Below, piece after piece: positions 12,293 to 22,000 of a stretch of 64,000 nt of DNA. Under the pieces are notes generated by a model. It was not told the origin of the DNA, ran no database searches, and saw only the letters and a list, made by a program, of their open reading frames with translations. Source of the DNA: Halocafeteria seosinensis (taxonomy: Eukaryota; Sar; Bigyra; Bicosoecida); NCBI GenBank assembly GCA_001687465.1, contig LVLI01000170.1, positions 1-64,000 of the forward strand, written 5' to 3'. The position numbers were made by a program, and so were the translations under genes. How positions within the stretch are numbered: the first letter of the stretch is position 1; every line of letters starts with the position of its first letter.

Positions 12293-13343
12293 TGTTTTCC
12301 CACGGCCTTTAGCGATTGCTTATAACCAAAGCGAAAGCAGCGCCTCTGAGCTGCCCCAGCTAGAGCGGTGTTCAGTGTTGCGTAAAATAGCCGGTGTGGT
12401 GTTAAATAACTTTAACTCTGTGGTTTCTCCTGCAAGTTCCATAAAAGCGCGCACGGGAAAAAGGTGAAGATTTAGTCCAAAAAACCCACTGTAACTCCAC
12501 CATACACAAGCTCAACCAGAGGAAAACATCCACCCGCCAACATTGATAGATAATGAGGGGAAATGTAACCTTGTATACGGCAGCGAGCGACACAATCTCT
12601 CAAGGGGACGCAAGGGGGACAAAAAAGGGCTCCCTGAGGATAACTTACCTGACGGAATTCGTCCTCTTTTCTAACCTTTAATATCTAGCTTTGAGAGGAA
12701 ATAAGGGAAAAGTCCATCTTCCTTCCTATGGCTACACTAGATAATGAGTACGCCGTCCATATAGAGCCAATAATGCACCCCAATAGCAGGAGCTTTTTCT
12801 CAACGTCCCTCCCCTGTAGGTTGATAGGTGCGTTTTTTGCTACACACAGTACACTATCGATATAACTGATCACTGAGACATGTGCTATGAAACATGAAGA
12901 TCCAATACACACTCTTTGATCGGTGCAGCCCCTACAGAGCTCTATCGAAACAGGAACTTCAATTATTAGCCCCTGGGAACCGTTTAAGAGCCGCGGTCCG
13001 CGGACCGGGGGGAACGGCCGGTCACGGTCCGGATCTCTTCGTTGAAGTTTGGTCTGACAGTCTGCGTCGAGACTCTGCGAGTTCATTTGATGTAGGATTG
13101 AGACGGCGTTTGACAACGTCAACTAATGGGTCTCTCTGGCTGACAAAGACCGCCGGGAGTATCCACCTTTTTTATGGCAAACCAGTGTCTACGATCCAAT
13201 TTAGAAACGGTGCTACTTGCGGTCTGGTGGTCTTATGGATTCTGCTTGACGTACTTCCATTCACAGCACACGGCCAGTCGAGCCACAGTTTGCTGCGAAC
13301 TCACAGGTTTGCCCCACACTGGTCTCACCTTAAATTCTCGGAT
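12293..13343. other. Divergent promoter region PKA / SLC66A2 with GC-rich palindrome
   Basis: About 1 kb. AACTTTAAC, a variant of the shared upstream motif, lies near 12408. A local GC-rich island at about 12988-13035 contains a perfect 14-bp palindrome. The SLC66A2 frame stays open upstream to 12894, but that part has no similarity to the family and would double its usual N-terminus, so I leave it non-coding. Confidence 0.45.
12994..13007. repeat. Perfect 14-bp GC palindrome
   Basis: CGGTCCGCGGACCG reads the same on both strands and sits inside a CCGCGG-rich island in an otherwise balanced region. It may be a binding site or a CpG-type island of the promoter. No function is proven. Confidence 0.4.
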
Positions 13344-14228
13344 ATGTTCGGTGACTATGTACTCCCCACAGTCTTTATAGGGGGCTCTATACTACGTAAG
13401 GCGCGCAATAGAACGTCCATTCTGGTGTCGTCTTTACAGCTGTACCGATGGCTCGCAGCTTACTATCCCCAGTATAAGGAAATAGAGAGAACGAGAGACG
13501 CCTCCGGATTCTCTACGCTAGTTTCTATGATACTGCTCAGCTCAAACATTGTCAGGATATTCTATTGGTACGTCTGTTACCCTGCAATTGCTATGCTTCC
13601 GGCGGCTATGGTACGTCTTGGTTCCAGGTTTGGAGAGAGGTTTGCTCTGTCCCTACTGATCCAATCGATTGCTGTCATAGTTGGACAGCTGTTACTACTT
13701 CGATTGTGCGTCATTGTGCAAAATGAGACAAAGAAGAAATTAGGAATTGTTCGGGAGCGTCATCGGCGATTCTTGGACTTCAAAGCCGCGGACTTTTGGA
13801 AATGGGACGACTTCTCGAGTTATCTACAGGCACTAGGCACACTGATTCTCCTGCTCTCCGTATCGTTTGTTCTTTTCTCTCCGGCAAAATTGTATATCCA
13901 AGTTTTAGGTGGCATTGCTCTCGGTATAGAAGCAATGTTGGGAGTTCCTCAAGCATACAGGAATTTCGTTAACAAGTCTACCACAGGACTAAGGTAAGTC
14001 GATTCTGCCGACGATTTATACAAAGGTATGATTTATCCGTACTCTTTTTTTCAATGCGCTTCCTCTTGCAGCATAGTGATGGTTTTTTCATGGCTTATTG
14101 GAGACGCGTTCAAGACATTCTACTTTTTATACAGTGCTAGTCCTATACCATTTGTCGCCTGCGGAGCATTTCAACTGTTTGTGGACGTGATAATTCTGAT
14201 TCAAATCTTTATTCTGTACAAGAAGTAG
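13344..14228 (+). CDS. SLC66A2: PQ-loop membrane protein, SLC66A2 (PQLC1) type
   Basis: Exons 13344-13993 and 14072-14228 give 268 aa, against about 271 for the human protein, which is why I chose the ATG at 13344 and not 12894. Two PQ-loop signatures are visible: AYYPQYKEIERTRDASGFS (compare PYVPQYRDIRRTQNADGFS) and EAMLGVPQAYRN...STTGLS. Between them lies FLDFKAADFWKWDDFSSYLQ, which matches [20 protein letters not shown]. The end, SWLIGDAFKTFYFL...FQLFVDVIILIQ, is also conserved. Seven membrane spans are expected from the family; members act in endosome/Golgi membranes and lipid-flippase partner pathways. The residues before the first PQ motif are the least certain. Confidence 0.88.
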
Positions 14229-14622
14229 AGATGCATAGCACACGTTGCTCGTTCGCGTATTAATTACACTAGAATTGTACGTACGGCTGAGCATGAGATT
14301 ATTTTTCGTAGTAGTCTGAAACGGTTGTAACAAAGGTTGGCAATTGGGTCACCCAATTTCAATTTGGGTTGCTCGTCTCGGCTCAACTTCAAGGTGCTTC
14401 GAAAGAAAAGCGCGCGTCCACTCGGTCGCCAGGCTCTTTTGAGCCATTCAATACACAGTCTGCCGCATTGTACACGCCAGAAAGTGTGGTTGTCTTGCAT
14501 CTATTGTAGTAGGTGAAGGGTCTATCTGCTGGAAATTTGAGAAGATTCGCATCGGAGGCAAATTAGCGACCTCAGCCACAAGTTACGGTTGGGAAGTGCG
14601 TTAACACCGATATCCAGCTAAT
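14229..14622. other. Intergenic region before RSPH9
   Basis: 394 bp between two plus-strand genes. It has CAACTTCAAG at 14384-14393 and the inverted pair TTGGGTCACCCAA at about 14345-14357 (arms of 5 bp around GTC). No gene is seen. It presumably holds the 3' end of SLC66A2 and the promoter of RSPH9. Confidence 0.4.
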
Positions 14623-15895
14623 ATGGATCTTAAGCGAGTAGAAGAGCACTGTACTGCGACAGGATCTGGCCGTACGCTCAATGTGGAAGAGCGTGCAGGC
14701 CTGGAAACTGCCATGGCGGAACGGCGGTTAGATGAACGTCTGGTAGACATCAAATTCTGGGGCAAAATCGACGGCTTAGAGAAGGACTATCTCATTGTTT
14801 ACGGGCTCAAGCGTTCCCAAGAGCATCCTCAGAAACAGCTTTACTTTTGGTACGTATTTTTACGCATATGTTTGCATCCCATTCCTCCCTAATGTGGCTC
14901 AGCGAGAAAGAAGGACGGACATTCCGTTAGCATAAGGGCTGGCCGAGTATCTCGTTTATCTTTGATTTCATCATCTATTGAGTTTAATGACACTGCCGCT
15001 TTGTTGTGGTTTCTTACAGCACGACAGGCAATTTCCAATTGCAACAGTTACCCGAATTAGACGAAGTAAGTAGCCTCTATACTCGAAGACGCCGTGGTAT
15101 AAGCATGTATTACGAAGTGCTTTACACTACTGCTTGCCTGCAGGAATATCGTAACAAGGCAAAAGCCATAAAAGGTCCATTTAAGGGAGACCCCACCGAC
15201 CTTTATGGGGAAGGTAAGTCAAGCAATAATTATGAACTAAAGGAACCTCATTACACACTACTGCTGCTGCAGAAGAAGAGGAGGAAGAAGGAGAAGAAGG
15301 GGAGGAGGAAGAAGAAGATGAAGAAAAGCCGCTTGAATCAAAATATCCTGATTCTGACGATGAAGACGAAGAAAACAAACAGAAACAAAAGAAGCCTAAG
15401 TTTTCTGAGATGCATAGGCTTTCATATGTCGTTGGGGTAAGTGCACTTGCTTCTGTTAGCCGTCATTGTCCATACACGTGTTACGGATCATCTGCACAGG
15501 CTATTGATTATTCAACGGCCGTGGTGCCTCGCGGAGCTTATATTGTTACGGCTACACACCACATTGTGGAGAATACGTCGTTCCAGGGGTTAACGTTGTC
15601 GGAAGCTGAGTCTCTCGGCAACTATTACCATTTTAGATATCCAGAGAATACTAAACGAAAATCGATTCTTGAGAAGAGAGGGATGGTGGAGAGCACAGAT
15701 TTCTTGGACCCCTTATCCGAAGACACTCCAAACGGGGTATGGTGCTTGCAGACAAATTTGAACCGCGGTCACGCTGTACTGCGTAGTCTGGAGTACCCTG
15801 GATACTTCTTTTTCCACACCATTGGTACCAAAGACTATGGCGGAGCATACTTCGGTGACGGCCAGCCCAACAAAGATTTGCCTTTCATGATTTAA
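14623..15895 (+). CDS. RSPH9: Radial spoke head protein 9
   Basis: Five exons: 14623-14849, 15020-15065, 15144-15213, 15273-15436 and 15500-15895, giving 300 aa. Diagnostic stretches are DIKFWGKIDGLEKDYLIVYG near residue 45, FSEMHRLSYVVGAIDYSTAV, and the end FFFHTIGTKDYGGAYFGDGQ followed by DLPFMI, which matches the FGYLYFGNGLKNYDLPFML end of animal RSPH9. Exon 4 inserts an almost pure Glu/Asp run, common in spoke-head proteins. RSPH9 sits in the radial-spoke head of motile 9+2 axonemes and relays signals to dynein. Converges on the b5 reductase gene, with 78 bp between. Confidence 0.92.
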
Positions 15896-15973
15896 AATAG
15901 AGAAAGGTAGAAAAGCAGACCCCTCCCCCCCTTCCGTCCATTATGAAAAAGTATGTCAATCTAACAGAAGTAC

Positions 15974-17357
15974 TTAAAATATAAAAATGTTATCGGCTGG
16001 GTAATACATGTCTCTCAACACATCATCGAAATGTCGGCAAAAGTCAATCGTACCACATATTCCGGCAAATATTTTACTGGAGGGTTCTGGCCACATGCTC
16101 GTGAGAAAATCTGCAGTTAAATGTCCCGTACTGCTCATGTATGTAACCGGGCTCTCCTCAGTGTTGAATGACGGAGGTGAGCTACCCTGTGTGAAAGCGC
16201 AACTGATGCGAAACCGCGCATCTGACTTCGCAACTTGCTCAAAGTGATCCAAAAGCATCGCTGACTCTCTAGATCTATGTATACAAAGTACGTACACCGG
16301 AATATCGCGGGTAGACGATCCGGATTGCAAAAACTCAAGTATTTGTAGCAACGGGGTAACACCACTTCCGCCTCCAACGAGGCAGATATGCGACGGGGTG
16401 TACACTTGAGTGCCAAACTTGACTGCATTTCGTCGCAGTTTCAAATCTCCGTATGGGCCGCTAACTTCCAGATGTTCCCCCACTTGTATATTTCGGATGC
16501 ATTTGGACATACCATCGCTTTCATCATATGTCTTAATAGCCAACTCGAAGTAGCCCTTCTCCCTCAACGGGCTCACTGGCGTATACTCGCGCGCCACCAC
16601 TTTCCCTCCCGGAGCGCGCACCAAAATATGCTTACCGGCGGATGACAAACCTAGTCGCTGATTCCGTTCGAGATCGAATCGGAGGAGGAAACACTTGCCG
16701 TCTTCGGATATCGTTTTCTTGCTGGCGCAAGTTACACATTGCCATTCTTTGTGACCACCGAGCAAAGAGGAAGGCGAGGTCTCGGAATCAGAACGTTCAC
16801 TAGATGCATCACTGGCATCGTCTGCTATTCCAGTAGCTGACCAAACATCTGCATCGTTGCTAGATAGCGTACCGATATAGCAACTGGACAGCAGCGTTTC
16901 GAAATTAACCCATCCATGCACTTCGTAAAACAGCTCAGTGGCATCCCGTCCGGCAGCACGCATTAACTCACCCTTGCCCCCGGGATGATATGGTAAAAAG
17001 GGAGTTATGTTGTAGACTTGGCCTTTAAGCACTGTCCAAGCGTCGTCGTAGGTTCGATGCTTGGCCACTTCCGATAGCGGTATCACTTTTCCCCGTTCTG
17101 CAGCTGGCAAACCCGATAGATTATCGTTCGATTGGACCAGTTTCATCCAATGCTGCGAGAAAGGAGGGAAAACTACACCAATGCACAGTATAAGTCTAAA
17201 ATATCATACGCATAAAGTGGCCACTTACCAGTTGGGAATAGCCTGGAGGCACGCCAGCGCCCTCCAAATTCCGTGCTAGAGGCGGTGCTTTTCCTGCACG
17301 AGTATCCTCTTCCTCCTCCATTTCCTCCTGGCGTTTCGTTGCATCACTAGAAGCCAT
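15974..17357 (-). CDS. Cytochrome b5 / NADH-cytochrome b5 reductase fusion (CYB5R4-like)
   Basis: Exons 17229-17357 and 15974-17152, 435 aa. Residues about 45-60 (HWMKLVQSNDNLSGL) match the pre-heme segment of human Ncb5or. The cytochrome b5 domain (about 65-145) has the heme ligands in LPYHPGGKGELMRAAG and EVHGWVNFE. The reductase part has FAD motif REYTPVSP, GPYGDLKLR and the NAD(P) loop CLVGGGSGVTPLLQ, and ends GTIDFCRHF...DNIFIF. The CS (p23-like) domain found between these parts in animals is absent; only an acidic Ser-rich linker is there, and the protein is shorter than the human 521 aa. The family carries electrons from NAD(P)H through FAD to heme at the ER. Confidence 0.9.
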
Positions 17358-18540
17358 CAGCTTTGTCCTCGACCGTGCGTATGTATTGCCAAAACTGGCT
17401 GGCACTCTTATGCTGCCAAGGACGGAGGTGCGTAATATGGACCTACCGCTTGCTGGTGGTATTTTGAACCAAACCCAGATCAACTTAATGTGCAATAAAT
17501 GCACTTTATTGGAACTATTCGTTCCACTACACAATATTCAGTATTTCCGTGTACTACTAATGACGGCCTGGATTTGTCATGTCTACCTTCACATTGTCAG
17601 AGTACACTCAGAGTGTAACACTCGAGAGTCTCGGAGTCTAGACGTGTGTATTAGTATTGCTCCTACCGGAAGACGTGTATAGACCGCAGGTCGATACGGG
17701 TACTGGTGGCCAAAATCTGCGAGTCCAGGAAGTGTTGCATCGGGTGACTACAGTGACTATGATCTATGTGCCCGCAACAGTTCACTTCGTAATGTATATT
17801 CCTCGACCACTGGTATTTCATGTGGGCAAGATGAATCGTCACGAACGTCAAGAACGAAGCGCACATCGAATTCCCGGTAGGATAGGTATAATACCATATA
17901 TGATACACAAATATCCATCGGCTCACACCAACGGAGGTTAGAAATATGGGAAGATATCGGCAACAATCCCTTGAAAGCAGCGTCAGCTACGGTACATCGC
18001 ATGTAGCGCAATGTACCTGCTGATTGATAAAGTAATTTCCAAACGAGCTTTAAGGAATATCCCTCTATTTGTAAAGTGCTTTCATATGAGTGAACAACCA
18101 CTGAGCGGAAATAGATAGGACATCGTAGTAAATGCCGCTACTTATTGAAATAGGGGTATTTTCAGATTCTTCACCACGGTATATGCCGCTGTTTGCTCAA
18201 CTCCTCTGCGTCAAGTCTTGCTTGCGTTAGCATTCGGTTTTCGCTTCGTTCGTTGCCCTAAAACAGATACTCTTCCTAGCCCGAATGATCTCGCCTACTG
18301 TCCCATCAGTTAAGCTAGAAGAGTGCTAAGTATTGTTCTTCACGCTCTCAGCTGTCTAGAGGGCGAGTAGACAAGAGCGAGCGAGCTATCAATTTCAGCC
18401 CGTAGCAGCATTCTTTCTCCTGAATTTCCCTCGGGGTGCCTGTCCGGCATGTTCTAGTCATGGAGGTGCACTTGCGCCACCATTTCGTCACGTAGCTGCT
18501 ATAAGTGCAACAGGGCCAAGCAATGTCCCAGAGTAAACAC
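17358..18540. other. Gene-poor interval with repeat fragment
   Basis: 1.2 kb between the start of the b5 reductase gene and the end of the AcpS gene. It contains repeat copy 17644-17673. Overlapping frames of about 90-115 codons on both strands (17657-18101) have no introns, no similarity and no codon bias, so I take them as chance. No RNA gene seen. Confidence 0.45.
17644..17673. repeat. Dispersed repeat fragment, copy 2
   Basis: 30 bp, 27 of 30 identical to 8577-8606 in the same orientation. Flanks are not alignable beyond a few bases. No target-site duplication could be recognised. Confidence 0.4.
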
Positions 18541-18989
18541 TCATGATGTTTCTAGAAGAACCGACGTGAAAGCATAGTCTCCATCGTGAGAAATCGACAC
18601 ATGGCTGCGTTCAATTCCACTCTCCGTGATCAGTCTGCGCGCTTCTCCACACCACTCAATGGACGGCTGAGGAGATGAATGGATCAGGATTTCAGGGAAG
18701 AGCAACCTCTCTTGGCCGTATGCTTTTAGTGCTGCTTCCTTGGCACTCCATCTGCGAAACGAAGAAGTAAGTGGCACTACATCACATTGCTTGGGACACT
18801 TCCTTCGCCTGTGCAGCAAGCTTACCGTCCTGCTAGATATAGAGGCTGTTTGACGTCATTCAGTGCTTTGAATGCTTCAATCTCTTGCTTGTGATACGCT
18901 CGATTTAGAAATCTGGCGCCAAAGCGCTGGTATACTCGCCAAATACGATTTATCTGAACTATATCGACTCCAATACCGTGAACAACCAT
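18541..18989 (-). CDS. Holo-[acyl-carrier-protein] synthase, AcpS type
   Basis: Exons 18826-18989 and 18541-18751 give 124 aa, the classic AcpS length. It transfers 4'-phosphopantetheine from CoA to the serine of acyl carrier protein. Signatures: IGVDIV with the metal-binding Asp at residue 9, and RWSAKEAALKAYG with Glu60 (E. coli Asp8/Glu58), followed by SHVSISHDGDYAFTSVLLE. FLNRAYHKQEIEAF and LAGRWSAKEA fill the usual spacing. It starts directly with MVVHGIGVDI, so no targeting peptide is visible. A mitochondrial ACP is the likely substrate, by analogy with fungal PPT2. An upstream exon carrying a presequence cannot be excluded. Confidence 0.93.
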
Positions 18990-19365
18990 GTTCTACCCTA
19001 GCAACGCCTAACCCTGTAGCATATGCTCGTGCAACATGAACATGAATAAAGAGCAGTGAAATAAATACCGCCAGCTGGTGCAATGTATCATTCCTCAATG
19101 ACAGGAAAAACTATACAAGTGACTGTGAAGGTGCTGAGAGACAGGTTAGGCGGTCGTGCGCCACGCTCCGTGGTATGCCTTCAGCCATTTTATCCTCCAA
19201 ACCAATTTTGCACAGCACATGCAGGGCAACTACAGATTGACGTAGTACATGCATCACACAACTTGATACCGTACTGCGAAAGTCATACTCGTGGTTAGCC
19301 TCTACAACCCACAGTAGTAACCACGTTGAGAAATTACACCTGGTAATCAAACACCAGCTTGCCGG
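18990..19365. other. Intergenic region between two minus-strand genes
   Basis: 376 bp between the AcpS start and the zinc-finger stop. I see no gene, RNA or repeat in it. Confidence 0.4.
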
Positions 19366-20781
19366 TTACGCTTCTTCGCCGCCGTGAACGTCTCGCAGAT
19401 GCCTGGTAAGATTGGCCTTAGCCGTGAACCCACGCTCGCATTTTGGACATTTATGTCGCCTCTGCCCCAAATGAGTTGCATAGTGGTCATCACGTGAGGA
19501 CGGATGCGCGAATTTCCTATCGCAGCCCGGCCAGTCGCATTGGTATCGCTTTTCTCCCGTATGAATCCTTTCATGAGATCGTAAGTTCGAGCTATGAGCA
19601 AACTTTTTACCGCATTGTTTGCAAGAAAGTGGTTTCTCTCCCGTATGGGTCCGAGCATGACTAATCAGATCTGAACGTGACTTGAACGTTTTTTCACAGT
19701 CTTCACAGACAAAACGACCATCTGCTCGTGGTTCGGACCGACGAATCCTATCTTCGTTGGTCTTATTTTCGCCCGTCTGTGGGTCTATTACCAGATATGC
19801 ACTTGGGGTAGTCTTAGCCTGTTTCTTGGCTGGGTGAGCAGCTTCTTGTCGTTTACGTGGGCGCTTCTTACTCTTGGGATCAGTAGCGCCGTTGACCTGG
19901 CCAGTCGGTTCGCCGAAAGCGACTTGCCCGCCGCCTGTTTCTTGAGGTTCACCTATGATAGTTGGAGACTCTTGATATCCTCCCTGGAACAGCTCAGAGC
20001 TGTGTGATTGCCCAGAGGTCTGCCGCCACGCAGGAAACTGATTAACATTAGCTTCATACGTATTCCATTCCACGGGAAATTGAGTAGAATGCTCTTTCGA
20101 ATTTTCTAAACTAAACGAATGCGATCCAATGGCATTCAAGTAATCATACGTAGGAATTGGTGCCTGTCCCATGAAATTTTGATCGGGTAACGAAGTCGAA
20201 GATGATATAGCGGAGAAGGAGTGGTGTTGTTGTCCGTCCGAGCTCACATTGTGCATGTCCCTTGCTGTAAGCCCCAGCATCGAAAAGCCAGAACCGGAAC
20301 CACTATGCAAAGAAGAGAAGCCACCATCTTTCTGCGGTCGCATTGTCGGAGATATATGGCTTGGTAAAGGTGCATATCCGGGGTACGCTTCAGGATAAGA
20401 CCCCGAAGAAGAGCTCGTATCATGCTGCGATCTCCGACTGCTATGCAAGACGTTCAAACTTCCGCTTCCTGATCCTGAAACCGATCCTGATCCGAGAGAA
20501 TCAAATGCTGTAGAGGGTACCATATCGTTGGTCATTTGTAAGTGGGTGTTCTGGTAGCTTTCCTCCATAAAATTCTCTGCATCGTTCTCCGGAAATCGCT
20601 CAGCGCTACAGACTTGGCATTGGTACACATCCAGGGCGTTTGGCATTCCACATCTGCAATACCATTTCCCTGGTTCTTTATCTACGCTTTGTCCAATTAG
20701 AGTGCCTGAGCCCGGTCCACTGTTGATACTGGACGTTGACTGCGAGAGCCTTGAGGCTGTGTACAAAGCAAACGATTGCAT
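19366..20781 (-). CDS. C2H2 zinc-finger protein with an N-terminal W-C4 finger
   Basis: Single exon, 471 aa. Residues about 40-62 hold KWYCRCGMPN...YQCQVCSAERF, a four-cysteine finger resembling a RanBP2-type finger but with one residue fewer between the first two cysteines. A long Ser/Gly-rich middle (SGSVSGSGSGS) and a basic patch (KSKKRPRKRQE, near 310) follow. The last 115 residues carry four C2H2 fingers linked by HTGEKP-type linkers: FVCEDCEKTF..HARTH, LSCKQCGKKF..HERIH, YQCDWPGCDRKF..HYATH and HKCPKCERGF..HLRDVH. It is probably a sequence-specific DNA-binding regulator (inference from the fingers). Target unknown. Start at 20781. Confidence 0.85.
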   Translation of the reverse strand: MQSFALYTASRLSQSTSSINSGPGSGTLIGQSVDKEPGKWYCRCGMPNALDVYQCQVCSAERFPENDAENFMEESYQNTHLQMTNDMVPSTAFDSLGSGSVSGSGSGSLNVLHSSRRSQHDTSSSSGSYPEAYPGYAPLPSHISPTMRPQKDGGFSSLHSGSGSGFSMLGLTARDMHNVSSDGQQHHSFSAISSSTSLPDQNFMGQAPIPTYDYLNAIGSHSFSLENSKEHSTQFPVEWNTYEANVNQFPAWRQTSGQSHSSELFQGGYQESPTIIGEPQETGGGQVAFGEPTGQVNGATDPKSKKRPRKRQEAAHPAKKQAKTTPSAYLVIDPQTGENKTNEDRIRRSEPRADGRFVCEDCEKTFKSRSDLISHARTHTGEKPLSCKQCGKKFAHSSNLRSHERIHTGEKRYQCDWPGCDRKFAHPSSRDDHYATHLGQRRHKCPKCERGFTAKANLTRHLRDVHGGEEA

Positions 20782-22000
20782 CGTGTATGTGCGTCAAGTC
20801 CGTACAAGCCCAACCGACAACAATCTACTTACAACTGCTAGAGAATGCAATGCCGAACGAAGTTAGCGTCGTCATTTCCCGTGTATTCGTGTAGTGAAGC
20901 AATGTGGCATCAGTCAGAGCGAGTCCTGTTCTGCTTGTCGGTACTATTCAATTGCCTTAGCTGAGCTTTTATTACCCCAGTCACACCTTTGAGTACACCC
21001 AAAAGTACGCATACACGACTACTTTAACCAGCAAATACTGTCAAGAGATCAATTTTTCGGTCTGAACTCCGAAAACCAGAGATAGTGTATGTCAAATACC
21101 CACCCGAGAGCTCGTATTGAAGGTTCCCCAGTGCAAATGCAGACAAGTGTCAATGTTTCAACAGCCAAAATGAATCTTTCTCTCGATGAGTTTCCTTCAT
21201 CCACGCTCCTCCTCTGTTTTCTTGAGCACACACATAACAACACGTGGAACAGTAGAGACTAGACGGTCTAGCCCGGCGACTTGAAGTTGCTTATACCCAC
21301 TGGTATTACCCAGGCTCGGTTCATCGAACCCATATGGGGGGATGCAGATAAGGTGAGGGCTTAAAATAGGTAAGCATGATACATCTATGTTGTATGATGG
21401 AACTGTTTGTGCGCAGCTCAGCTGAATGATGTATGGACATTCACTCGCTACCAACTGTACTGCTCGCTGACTCGCGACGCTGAGAGACGGTCAATCCCGA
21501 GATGCGAAGCTACTGTGGAAGTCTTGCTTGATTTCCTCGACCTCGCAGCATCCGCTCCCGCAGATATAAGGGGATTAAAAGAGAGAGATGGAGAACCTCT
21601 TAATTCCAAGCAAAAGCATTGGACAATCGTTAATGTGTTACGGTTACATACCATATGGTACTACAGCCGGGTGGTGGTCTCCTGCACCTTCAAAAAAATT
21701 TCGCAGACATAAACCAGCACGGTTCTCATTGATTCAATCGTATTCTGAAGGTCCAGGAAACTCGTTCAATCATGGGCTTCACTGCCAGACAGGCAGTGCC
21801 AGTTGACCGAATGAGGTTGTGTGACAACTTGTGTCACAACCGTTGTAATTCAACTTGTGAACTTATCTTGCCTGTGAAGGAAGTCTGACACCACAACTCA
21901 AGACAAAGCAGTAGCTTTCCTATAAGTTAGTTTGAACATAAGTGTAGGGAAAATAGAAAAGATTTCCTATCTTGCTTTTCATCAGCCGGGCTAGTTACCT
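20782..22000. other. Divergent intergenic region zinc finger / Sua5
   Basis: 1.2 kb. Just before the zinc-finger start on its strand lie an acceptor-like CAG and donor-like GTAAGT (about 20815-20835), possibly a 5'-UTR intron. A motif-like AATTCAACTTGTGAACTT is at about 21848-21866, roughly 135-150 bp before the Sua5 start. The 101-codon frame at 21407-21712 has no ATG start or similarity. No RNA gene seen. Confidence 0.4.

Noticed and set aside
12894-13343. Upstream extension of the SLC66A2 frame to an ATG at 12894
   Set aside because: It would add 150 residues with no similarity; starting at 13344 gives 268 aa, the normal family length.
13396-13439. Possible 44-bp intron (GTAAGG..ACAG) in SLC66A2
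   Set aside because: Not a multiple of three; splicing would lose the frame of the first PQ loop, while reading through keeps it.
17657-18101. Overlapping frames of 94 and 114 codons on opposite strands
   Set aside because: They shadow each other, have no introns or similarity, and lie in a repeat-bearing interval.
21407-21712. 101-codon plus-strand frame between the zinc-finger and Sua5 genes
   Set aside because: No ATG at its start, no splice support and no recognisable protein features.
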